DNA of 64,000 nt from Mya arenaria. Its lineage: Eukaryota; Mollusca; Bivalvia; Myida; Myidae. The notes under the pieces are model-generated. The model was not told the DNA's origin, searched no databases, and was given only the letters and a program-made list of their open reading frames with translations. This document shows, one piece after another, positions 46,735 to 60,200 of this stretch. The stretch covers positions 63,725,479-63,789,478 of the forward strand of contig NC_069125.1 in assembly GCF_026914265.1 (NCBI RefSeq), in the 5' to 3' direction. The position numbers and the translations under genes are program-made. The first letter of the stretch is position 1. The number at the start of each line of letters is the position of its first letter.

Positions 46735-49700
46735 CCAGGCTCATGGAGTTAAACACATGTTCACATTGGTTGGAGGTCACATTTCACCCATCCTTGTAGC
46801 CTGTGAGAAACTAGGAATAAGAGTTGTAGACACAAGACATGAGGTAAGCAGAGGTTCACTTTGGCTAGATGGAGTCATTTTTGTGATGCCTGTAGAGCAT
46901 GGAAGTTTCTTTGCCTGTCATCGTCGTTGGTTGGCTAGTCTTAACATTTCAAATGCACATTGGCTGTGGTAAATATTTGACTCAAATTAATTTTGAATTC
47001 AATTTGTTAAGCTCATGGTGACCTTCACTGAAAAAAAATATGGCTGCTTTTGTTTCAGTTCAATACTAATCTTTGAACAACTTGAATCTTCAAACTAAGC
47101 AGGCACTGACCTCTATTGATTCTTTTCTCAATAGGTCAAATATCAAGGTCATAGTGACCTTGACTAAAAAAGTAGTGCGAGCTCCGTACAAGGGACACAT
47201 CCGTTTAACAGAATTCTAGTTAAATATTGTCAAAATTACTCACAGGGCGTGACTTTAATTTATGAATTTTGACAGCACAGAAACACTATACAAGTCCTGT
47301 GCATATCCTTAAGAGTATCTTTCATGTTCAGACAAGAAAAAATAACACACATTTATTTTCAAGTCATAGCTCTAGAGCTTTAAGATTGTATTTATGATGT
47401 GACTTGCGGAAAAAATAAGTAGAGGTATTGTATATTGTATCTATTAAATATTACTAATGACATTTCCATGAATGTTTGCATTACTTTTCTGTCCTACTTA
47501 GTTTATAAACATGGATACAAATTGTATTTTTCTGTTAAAGGTGACAGCAGTGTTTGCGGCAGATGCGGTCGCCCGGATGTCCGGCACTGTGGGTGTTGCT
47601 GCAGTCACTGCTGGCCCAGGACTGACCAACACTGTGACCGCAGTCAAGAATGCCCAGATGGCTGAATCTCCAGTTCTCCTGATGGGAGGGGCAGCGGCTT
47701 CAATTCTCAAAGTGAGATAAAGTAGGATTAAGTGTAGTCCGGGTAATTCTTGATGATATAAAAACCACCAACAATGGAACATTATCACTGTATTATACAA
47801 TGGTAAAATTATATTGTACATTTCATTTTTATAATGACATTAAATGCCCTGTGAAACATTTCTGACTATGAGCTGGTATATTATGTGTTTAAAAAACTTA
47901 TCTCAAATAATGAAAATTGTCTTTAAAAGTGGCACATTTACTTTTGTAAAACACTAACATTTAAAAGATAATGATGATCTGCAAATTTAAATTCCATTTT
48001 CCTCAGGGTCGTGGAGCATTGCAGGATATTGACCAGATGTCCCTGTTCAAGCCTCTGTGCAAGTACTGTGCCACAGTTACCAAGGTGCGCGACATCGCCC
48101 CCACCCTCCAGAAGGCACTCCAGATAGCACAGTCTGGCACACCTGGTATGAAGTCATGAACCTTGCATTTAGCCTGAATGTTAGCAGTATTATAAAGGGT
48201 TTTAAGGTGTGAAAACAATGTTACTCCCCGTGATGAATTTTTATGACATGCACAAACTTTTTTTAGCCAGTTTTGCTCCTCAAAGCCAAATCATTTTAAC
48301 AGTTCATTCAGGCATGTTATATCAATATGTTGAAAAATCACCTTTAAGAAAAGTAAATGACCTTCACTTATTAAATGTTGGCAACCAGGTTAGGCATCAG
48401 TCATTAAAGTCTCCATCAGGCATCATATATTTATTAGTTCATTGATTGATGTGTTAAGATTTTGGTCATTCTACCCTAACTGCACAATTTACTGTACCAG
48501 GTCCAGTGTTTGTGGAGTTCCCTATTGACACCCTGTACCCTTACCAGATGGTGGCGAAAGAAGTAGGGGCCAAGAGTAAGAGCAAAGGGCTCATGCCCAT
48601 GATTGTCAACTGGTATATACAGTTTTATCCCCACAATAATTTTATTTGTAATATCTTTTTATTATATTGTATTTTTAAGTTAAACTGCTTTTCAAAGAAA
48701 ACAACTGAGATATTATCATAGTACTGTCATTGGTTAAGTTAACTAGAGTAAACCTTTTTACATGAAACTTGGTACAAATGTTAGCAAAGCAACACACACA
48801 TGAATAGTAAGGCCATTAAATCTAACTCTTAAAGATTTGAGTTCTTCTCCTTAAAAAAACCCAGACAAGCATTTGTATTTGCCTGTAGTGCTCTTGTTCT
48901 TATATGCCCGTTTTAAAAAAAGGGGTCATTTTAAAGTTTAAACTGCGGTGAATGGGCAAATTTGGGCACCCGCTCAATAATTGTAGAAGTCTTTGTCGAA
49001 TCATCATAAAATTTTATCAGAATATGTATGGGAATAATATCTTGGACAAGTTCATTAGCCAGCTATATTGCTATAGTCACTTGAGATAATCACCCTTTAA
49101 ATATTTAAATTACATTCAATCCAATCATTCCCAAATTTGTTCAGAATGTGTATTGGAATAAAATCTTGGTGAGGTTTGATAACCAGCCATGTTGCCTCCA
49201 TTAATTATGATCCTTGAATTGGCAAAAACTCTATTTACAGTGTTCGCTCTCATAATTAACATACAACCACTAATCAACAAACTTGGTGTCCTAACAATAG
49301 GACAGCCATTTTTATTAATAGTTGGTGCTCTTTATTTTATTGGAAAATCCATGTACATGTATGGTGGCAGGTACCTACAGAATTATGTAGACGATTTGTT
49401 TGCCGGGGCGTGGGAGAAAAGAGATGTTTCCCCTATGCCTGTGACAATGCCCCGGGCATCCAAATCTCAAGGTTAGTCCCAAGTTTGAATACCCATATTA
49501 TTTAACCCAAAAATCCTTTTTAACATAATCTTGTATGCACAATGGGTTTTAGGTTTTGTATAAATACACGCTTGTATGTGTAGTTACTTTGTAATCTCAT
49601 CTAAGCTTTTTGAGATTATAGCTTTTGGTCAGTGATTGTTAAATATACACACAGAGGATTGAAAACTCAGATGCTTGAAGTGACTGTAAATGTTTTTCAA

Positions 49701-52700
49701 AGATACTTAAAGCATTTTCATTTTTAGCTTTTTAAAGACTACTTCTGTATTTCACTGCTGTATTTCAAGTCCAAAAGTGTGTGGAGCTGGTGTCGCGAGC
49801 CAAGCAGCCTGTGATTATTCTGGGCTCCCAGTCAACACTGCCCCCAACCCCCACTGACAAATTGGTCACAGCTCTAGAGGTAGGGATGTAGACACAGAGC
49901 ATGTAGGTATGTAGCCTTAGTACCTGTAAGAATGCACATGTAGACACAGTTCATTTAGAGATGTAAACACAGTACATGTAGAAATGTAGACTCAGTACAT
50001 GGAGGAATGAACACATAGACACAGTACATGTAGTGATGTAGACAAAGTACATGTAGGGATGTAGACACAGTACATGTAGTGATGTAGACAAAGTACATGT
50101 AGGGATGTAGACACAGTACATGTAGTGATGTAGACAAAGTACATGTAGGGATGTAGACAAAGTAAGTGAAGGAATGTAGTCACAGTACATGTAGGAATGT
50201 AGTCACAGTACATGTAGGAATGTAGTCACAGTACATGTATGAATGTAGACACAGTACATGTAAGAATGTAGTCACAGTACATGTAGGAATGTAGTCACAG
50301 TACATGTAGGGATGTAGACACAGTACATGTAGGAATGCAGACACAGTACATGTAGGAATGTAACCACAGTATATGTAGGAATGTAGACACAGTACATGTT
50401 AGAATGTAGTCACAGTACATGTAGGAGTGTAGTCACAGTACATGTAGGGATGTAGACACAGTACATGTAGGAATGTTGACACATTGCATGTAGGTATGTA
50501 GATACAGAACATATAGGGATGTAGACACAGTGCACTAAGGTATGTAAACACAGTACATGTAAGAATGCAGACACAGTACATGTTGGAATGCAGACACAGA
50601 AGATGTAGGAATGCAGACACAGTACATGAAGGAATGTTGACACAGTACATGTAGGAATGTGGACACAGTACATGTATGGATGTGGACACAGTACATGTAG
50701 GAATGTAGACACAGTACATGTAGGAATGTTGACACATTGCATGTAGGAATGTAGACACAGTACATGTAGGTATGTATACACATTTTATGTAGGAATGCAG
50801 ACACAGTACATGTAGGAATGTCTACACAGTACATGTAGGAATGTTGACACAGTACATGTAGGAATGTAGACACAGTACATGTAGGAATGTAGACACAGTA
50901 CATGTAGGAATTTAGTCACACTAAATGTAGGTATGTAGACACAGTACATGTAGGAATGTAGACACAGTTCGTGTAGGAATGTAGGAAACCGGTGAATAGT
51001 AAAGTTTGTTTATTTATGGGAGTTTTCACTTTCCAAAAAATGCACTGACAATGAATATGCTATATTTGATGTCAGGAAGGTTTCAGAGATTAACCTTTAT
51101 GTACATGTATTTTTTCAATTTTAGTACCAATCTCCTTTAGCTGAAATTTAATCATGATTAAAGCTGATAAAATCTTAAATGCCTTGAATAATCACTAATG
51201 CCTCTGATAGGTCTGGGGTGGCCTGTTTCTTTTGAAATAATCTCTCCCATGTGTCAATTATAAAAGATAGAATGCATTTTTGGTATTGTTTCCAGGACTT
51301 CCTGCTTTAAATGTGGACGTTATTACCGCTGAAATTTCTGGTCCTATTTTATTTGGCAAATTCATAGATGCTGTATAATTATATTTGTAATTTAATTTTA
51401 GTCTGTTTTTTTTTAAATTCTTCAAAAAAATCATTTAATATTCTGGCGATAATATTTACCAGTTCTCTGTGATTATGAATCTCTGTACCATATTTTATGT
51501 CCTGTACAGAGCATGGGCATTCCCAGTTTCCTGGGCGGGATGGCACGGGGCCTTCTGGGCCAGCATAGTGACATTCAGATACGCCAGAAGAGGGGTGAGG
51601 CACTCAAGGAGGCAGATGTCGTTATTTTAGCTGGTATGATTTTACCATTGATATGCCTTAAATCAGTTGCCTGTTACCAATTGAGTCAAATGTTACTTCT
51701 ATAATATTGACATGAATTATGAAATGTTTGCATTTGGTATGCTTTTAGCAATCATTAAGACATGATATTGCCTTTGCTAGTCCAAATTGTCATGGTATTT
51801 ATGTGAAACCTCGATGCTCTGCAATTATATTCCTGGCTTGAATAGCTTTTTAGCTTTTGTTAAGCCCCTTGATCATCTGAAAAACAACATGACTTTAGGT
51901 GTCCTCATAATTTTATTTGATATTGAATAAATACACATGATTAGAATTTATTTCATTAAATTAGTTATGTAGACCTGTTACAATTAAAACATGGAAGTTA
52001 CATGTATGCTAACCCGCAGCCCATTTCATGGAGGACCCTGGGAGTACTGCTGGTTCATCATTCCCATGTACAAATTGCTCCTCGGAATCTCTGTGAAAGT
52101 ATTGTCTGATCTTTCTCATACTGCTTTGTTACAAAGAAATTATTATGTTCAGGGGCTGTATGTGACTTCCGACTTGGGTATGGCAGGACATTGAGTAGGA
52201 AATCCAAGATTATTGCAGTAAATCGAAACAAAGAGCAGCTATTTAAGGTACTACTATAGACATGTCATTCGTGATCATTCAGATGATTCAAGCACTTTGT
52301 ATTTGACCTTGTTAATAAGGTAAAAGATTAGGAAGGTTCCTAATATGTTAATTTAATTTTTTCCTTAGAGTTGTCTTTTTTTAATTAAATATTAATTAGC
52401 TTTAAAATAAGAGTGGCAGTTTTTAAAACTATGACTTATTCAATTCATATATGACAAAGTTGAAAATCTTTTGGATTTAAATGTGTACACTTTTCTTACC
52501 CCACAGAACTCTGACATGTTCTGGAAGCCGACAGTGGCTATTCAGGGAGACGCAGGTGATTTCATAGTACAGCTGGCAGCGGGTTTAAAGGGCTTCAAGT
52601 GTGACCCAGAATGGCTTAACAAGCTACGAGGCAGAGACCAGGAAAAGGAACAGACCAACAGGTGAGACTGTTGAACTCTGCCAGCTGGTCACATATCGTA

Positions 52701-55700
52701 AATTATTGTATTTTCTCACCTGCTCTGAAACACCCTACAGATAAATATAGCATTTTTTCAATGTGATATTTTTGCTTATCTCCCATAGATCATGACGTCA
52801 TGTTCAGACTTAGTTTAAACATATTTTATTCAGTTCGTATATATACAAAAATAACAATACAGCAATAGTATGATGAAATGGATTGGAAAACAAGCAATGT
52901 AATTGCTTATACCAATTCCTTTCCATGTAGCAGTGTACAGTTACAAATTGCATAGAAAGTCAGTGTATGATGTGTACAGTATGACGAAAGATATTGTTTT
53001 AATAACTGTTCAAACTATTTTTTACATTTAACTTGAATGTTTTGGAATAATAAAATAAAAATAAAAAAGACAAACAAACAAAAAAACACAAAAATATTCT
53101 GTCACACACACTGTCCCGATGAAAAGCGATCGATACATGAATGGGGTCGACTGTTAGGCATAAAAACGCTTTGATGCTGCAATGAATCTCTGGACTTTAA
53201 AAAACAAGCTTGAATTGGCATCAAGGGTAAGGCGATCATTACTGAAATGACTTGTGATTTCCTCTTGAACATTTGGTGGGATGGGTGTCATACAAATTCA
53301 TTAAATATTGAGCAATTTGAGGTATATTTATTATATAGATAATTTGCAGGTTATTTTATGTGATATTACTTTGGCTTGACAATTATTGAATCGGCTTCAA
53401 GAAATAATAAATTTAAAATTATAATATGACTTGATGAACAGGCCGTCCTTTCGTGAACTGGCAATTGGTCTAGGTCAAGCCTTAGTCCCGACCATTATTT
53501 CATTTCTTTTTAGCTCGACTATTCGAAGAATAAGGATAGCTGTACTACTCACCCAAGCATCGGCGTCGGCGTCACCCCTTGGTTAAGGTTTTGCGTGCAA
53601 GCACACATAGGTTAATATCTCAGCAACTACTTGAGGTATTGCATTGAGACTTGATACAATGGTACTCAACCAACCTACTGAATTAACCAAGTTAGATAAC
53701 TCTAGTTCACATTTAATGCAAATAATAGGCCTTTATTATTTGACTTAAAAATTCTGGTTAAGGTTTTGCGTGCAAGCACACATAGGTTAATATCTCAGCA
53801 ACTACTTGAGGTATTGCATTGAGACTTGATACAATGGTACTCAACCAACCTACTGAATTAACCAAGTTAGATAACTCTAGTTCACATTTAATGCAAATAA
53901 TAGGCCTTTATTATTTGACTTAAAAATTCTGGTTAAGGTTTTGCGTGCAAGCACACATAGGTTAATATCTCAGCAACTACTTGAGGTATTGCATTGAGAC
54001 TTGATACAATGGTACTCAACCAACCTACTGAATTAACCAAGTTAGATAACTCTAGTTCACATTTAATGCAAATAATAGGCCTTTATTATTTGACTTAAAA
54101 ATTCTGGTTAAGGTTTTGCGTGCAAGCACACATAGGTTAATATCTCAGCAACTGCTTGAGGTATTGCATTGAGAATTGTTACAATGGTACTCAACCATCC
54201 AACCTACTTAATTTACCAAGTTAGATAACTCTAGTTTGCATTTAATGCAAATAATTGCCCTTTATTATTTGACTTAGAAATTCTGGTTAAGGTTTTGCGT
54301 GCAAGCACACATAGGTTAATATCTCAGCAACTGCTTGAGGTATTACATTGAGACTTTATACAATGGTACTCAACCATTCAACCTACTTAATTTACCAAGT
54401 TAGATAACTCTAGTTTGCATTTAATGCAAATAATTGCCCTTTATTATTCAACTCAGAAATTCAGGTTAAGGTTTTGCATGTAAGCACACATAGGTTAATA
54501 TCTCAGCAACTACTGGATGTATTGCATTGAGACTTTATAAAATGGTACTCAACCATCCAATCTACTTAAATAACAAAGTAAGATAACTCTAGTTTGCATT
54601 AAATTTAAATAATGACCCCTTTTTTATTCAACATAGAAATTCTGGTTAAGGTTTTGCATGTAACCACTTTTAAGTCAATACCTCAGCGAATACATCATGT
54701 ATTGCATTGAAACTTTACACACAGGCTCCCAACCATTTAACCTTCTTATTTAATCAAGTAAGATAACTCTATCTTTCATATTATATAATTTTTGCCCCTT
54801 TATTATGCAACATAGAAATTCTGGTTAAGGTCTTGCATGTTAGCACACATAGGATAATATCTCAGCAACTACTTGATGTATTGCATTGAGACTTTATACA
54901 ATGGTATTCAACCACCCAACCTAATTGAATAACCAAGTTAGATAACTGTGTTTTGCAAATAATAGCCCTTTATTATTACACTTAAAAATTCTGGTTAAAA
55001 TTATGCATGTAACCACATTTATGTTAATATCTCCGCACATCATGTATTGCATTGAAATCTAATCTAAGAGTGATCAATGTATGTTTCGCCAAAACTTTTC
55101 AATCCTTACACTGAAAAGCGGCGGAATAGTCGAGCATGCTGTCTCTGTGACAGCTTTTGTTTATTTAAGATATACTGACAATGGATCAAAACCTTAATAA
55201 GTTGAGGACTCGAGCACAATTGCCAGTCCCAAATACACAGATTATGGGCAAAACCTTATGATTACCATGAGGTCATAATTTCACATACTTTCCAGAAAGC
55301 ATGTTCCAAAATAAACAAACAATTAAGAGGGGTTAAAAATTTTGCAAGTTGTAAAAAGTTCAAAGACAGATGAAAAGAAATTCAATAATGTGTGGAAAAC
55401 CATTTATCACCTTTAAGGCATTGTTTATAAAGTGTTGTTTTTTGGTAAAAATAATCTTTGCTATTTATTCACTGTTTATTGGCTTTTTTCTTTTTCATTA
55501 TCACAAGTATACGACAGCCTTTAAACATATGAGCGATTTCCACAATGCAATTCATAATCAGTGACGAAGTAAACAATGAAAATACATTGTAAGCCATTAT
55601 GTAACAGACTATAATGAAAACTTGGGTTGTTCGAAACATTGGATCTCTTGAGGATTTAGCTTGGGCCCTGGCGTCCTTGAGCGATTGCAGTTTTACTGTA

Positions 55701-57234
55701 CAGTGAAATTCTTGTTTCCAGGGATAAGTGTAATGAGGTGACAGACCAGCATCTGAACCCTGTGAAAGTCCTGCACATGACAGAGGAAGTGATGGATGAC
55801 AACACCATCATGGTGGCTGACGGCGGGGACTTTGTTGGCACTGCAGCATACATTCTCAGGTGCCAGCAGGCTGATCTCAGTGACTTGAGGATAGGAGTGC
55901 AATAAAGGACTCTTATGGTGCCCTTTGATTAGCACACCCAACCCAGCCTAAAGTCATAAAACAAATAATTGAATGTATTGATCTAAGAATGCCATTAGAG
56001 TCCTAAGTGCTGCTCCTTACCTCAAGGCTATGTGAGGCTGAAGGGCTTTGCATTATCAAAATTGGTAGAGATAGAGGTTAGAAAAAATCCAGACAAGACA
56101 ATTTATAATGTAAAATATGATAATAGTTAACTATGCTTTAAATGAACCCCTTGGGACATATGCAATTTGTTTGTTTTATCCTGAGTTTATTATAGCCATA
56201 TATCAAACAATATTCTAATATGGAAAATTCTTCATAATGTACGGTATTACATTATATTTCGAATCACTTAATAAGAAGTTTACTGTTAAAGTGATTGGCT
56301 CATGTTTTTGGACCAAAAATTAGTTTTCCCGGTAATGCATCTGAAAACTCTTATTAAAGTTATTTTATCATTATTTTACTCTATGATATCAAAATTACTG
56401 AAAAAACAAACAGTTATAGCATAAACAAGTATTTTGTTTTAATGGGGTTGGAACCCATGCCAGTAAAGTCAAGGAAGAATTAGAAAACAGCCGGCTAGTC
56501 CACACAGCCACCAGGACTTTAAATAAAAGTGGTGAATATGTTGACCTGTTAAGGATACATTGATGACATCACATGAAAATGTCAATCAACCAATCACGCA
56601 ACACCACAGCCATAATTAATTTTCAATTGTGTTATTAATGTTAATGAAAATTGTGGTCTTCAAAGACTATATTTGAGCAAATACCAACATTTGCTGAAGG
56701 GTTCCAGCTTTTGGTATTTTTGTTTTAACACTCCTTATGATTTGCCACACTTTATTTCGATATAATTTTTTTTGCATTTTACAAACCATTAGCGTGTCAT
56801 TTTTATATCTACACAAGTATATTTCTACATTTACAAAAAAATGAGATATTTGAGTGGCATACCGCCAACCTCCAGACGTTAAAAAGTCTAAGTTTTGAAA
56901 CCCTTAGAATGGCAATTGTCTGATAGTACTGATAAATTGTGAAGATTTATAAGATTCCTCAATATTTGTCTGTTGTCTGCCAGGTTGTTACATAAAATAG
57001 AAAGATATATTGGCACACAGTGTCGTACACAAATTACTAAAACCCATAAAATTATATCGCTCAAGTCTGTGCTGACCAACCTCTTTCACTGTCTCTTATT
57101 AAATCAAAGCACATCTCTCTGCAGGGCTTTTTCTATAGTACCCACGGGTCCGACTATCGGACCCATTCCCAAAGCAAAATATAAGATATTTTTCCCAATC
57201 TTCAGAAAAAAATCCCAATCCAAAAAAAAAAAAA

Positions 57235-57269
<35 letters not shown>

Positions 57270-60200
57270 ATTCTTTTTACCTGTACTGGTTCATTTTCAA
57301 CATCCTAATAAATTATGTGATTGTAAGTTTTTTTGGTAATTGAACTCAGAAATCATTGATTTTCATTACATTCAGACATATGAACTATTATATGTCATGA
57401 TTTATTGCAATAGATATTTACACCCCAAGGATTGATATTTCAGCCATTGTGGGTCTTTTAAAGGGAAAATAAACTAATATTAAATCATTTCCTTATTCAC
57501 AGGAGACTAGACAGCTTTTTCTTTTCACTGTAAAATTTCCCAATTTCCGCATTTTCACGACGCAAAATTTCCCAAAATGTCGAGGGTCTTTTTCCCAAAA
57601 TGGGCAGAAAAAGCCCTGCTCTGATTCAAATAAATGCCCAAACTAGGGACAAAAATAAATATGGACAGACCTATACTTTGTAAAGATAACTTTCATTTAT
57701 TTATTTTTTATTCCAGTTCAAGTATAAATTGTAAAAACCTGTATTAAAGTATTTCTTATCTTGTCTAACATGTTGAAACAGCTTTGTGCCTATAAAGAAA
57801 TTATAATAATTATCCTTGATGATTTATTGCTATATCTTTCATTTTCTTTAATAAATAATAAAAATTATGTTTTTCGGAATAGGAATAATGTGGTGTTAAA
57901 AGTTTGAGTCTCATTTAATGTTTTTGTTTTATGCAAGTATGTGCCTTTATTGAATTGATTTAAATTTCTATCGGTCCGGGCCTGTCACCCTGACCCATGT
58001 GGGTGCATCTAATTTCCAGTGTACTGTGTTTAAAATTTTTGGAATTCATTAACTTTTTTAACTTCTTTTTATTATTTTTTTGTACTTTAGTGCTTTAAAT
58101 TCAATTTAGTTTGCCAGACTGATTAGAAAATTGCTAAATATATTCAATGGAATTGGCCAAGCATAGAATAATCGTTATGCAAGCCATTTATGTTTACCGC
58201 AAACGAGAAGAGAAGAAATTGAATGTGTTTTGTAGATTCTTGTTTATTAGTTTTCCTGAAATAAAAAATATCTCTGATCCAAAGTAAACACACCATCTGT
58301 CATTTAGAATGATGTAATCTAGATGAAATTAAGCACCCTCCAGACCATTTTGGGGAAAATGAAAGATTTGCCAATATAATCTGTTTTCTTGTTAGCACTT
58401 GCATTAACTATGGACTGGGCTATCCAAACAGCCGAAAAAGTTGGCAGTGTAATTCTCAATGGTCAAATATTGTGGCATTCTTGCATGGAAGTTCTTCTGC
58501 TTTACTGACAGTTTGATGACCTTGTGCTAATGGTTTTCCATTGAACGCCTTGGGAAAAAAATCACATTTAACATAAAAAGAGCTGTAAAATCTTTACCAG
58601 AGAGATATAAGTGGAGAATTAGCAGAGACTGCTGAATACTATCAATTGCTGTAGTTTGTTTTGGTATTTAACAGTAAGGAATGGAGATGTCCAGTTTTAT
58701 TGACTGGATGTTCTGGTTATCTCGGAATAAACATGTTTTATTCCATGCTGTATAGCTTGTACTTACATAATTGGTACATGATAGTAATTTAAATGTATAG
58801 GTGATGCCCCCTGAGATGTTTAAAAGGAATAATAAGATAAGATGATACGTTTTCCCAGCTAACTCAAAATGCAGATTGTATCTATGATTGAAATCCTTGA
58901 CCATATATGCCATAACTAATAATAAATGTAGCTTACTTACAAAATTTTAATGATGTAAAATCACGATATATTCTCCTAGAAATCATATGATAAAAGTAAG
59001 TGCCTCTAACAGTAGCTTTTTCCCGTTTGTCTTTCTCTAGGCCACGAGGTCCCCTGAGGTGGCTTGACCCTGGGGCCTTTGGTACCCTGGGGGTGGGGGG
59101 AGGTTTCGCCCTGGGAGCAAAGCTGTGCAGACCAGACTGTGATGTATGGATCATTTATGGGGATGGCTCCCTAGGGTACAGTGTGGCAGAGTTTGACACA
59201 TTCACCAGACATAAAGTAAGTGCAGAAATTCATCAGCTACATCTTTGAAACTTCTTGTCAATTTATTTCTGTTTGTTTTCATATTAAAAACAATACTTTG
59301 GTTGTTTAACCAAGTACCTTAATAGTAGTTACTACAAAAATTATCCTAAAATAAAGGCTTTCTTAAACGTTTGCATCCATGGAATTATTTTCCCTAAAAC
59401 TCCAATAACGGTATTAGTCTGACTAGGCCAATGTCAGGGTGTTTAGGGGGTGCGTCCATTAGGATTAGGAGTTTATTTGGTAATGATTTCTATTGAAAAA
59501 ACACACATAAAAATGCTAGTTTTAGGGGCTTTTTAAAGAATGAAAAGACACCAACAAGAAACGTCCCTTCGTCCGTCCGTTTGTGCGTCCGGCCTGTAGC
59601 TCCCTCTTGTATAGACAGACTTGAAAAAACAAACTTGCCTAATGTATTCGACATACCAAGACTATGAGTCATGTACAAGACCCATGTCCCTACCCCTAAG
59701 GTCAAGTTCACACTTGTTTGTTTACTATTGAATGCTGCATTTAAGGACATAGAGTATAGGAGGTCGTGTCTGAGCTGTAACTATCTCTTGTATGGACAAA
59801 TTTTAAAATAAGTCGACACATGCGTTCCACCTATCAAGAAGACTAGACCCTGCCAGTTCTTCGAAATGCGTATAAAGTTATAACCGAACTACAGTGTTTA
59901 TGAAGGCCTTATTGAAAATAATTTATGTCAAATAGCTTATGCGTTACCCTAAATTAATAGAGTTAATCAAATTATCATTATGAAAAGCCATGCTTAGATT
60001 ATTACATGTATATAACTTTAAGTCCTGATCCATTTGCTGTTTATACTTCTGATTCACTATTGCTGTGTGTAACAGACTCCAGTGATAGCCCTGGTTGGTA
60101 ATGATGCTGGCTGGACCCAGATCTCGCGGGAGCAGGTGCCCATGTTTGGTAGCAACGTCGCCTGCCAGCTTGCTGTGAGTGGCCCTTATATATCTACAAC

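Noticed and set aside
49951-50903. Minus-strand Cys/His/Tyr-rich frames ([17 protein letters not shown] period), zinc-finger-like at a glance
   Set aside because: Translation of the 23-bp minisatellite in ILVBL intron 8; periodic only because the DNA is.
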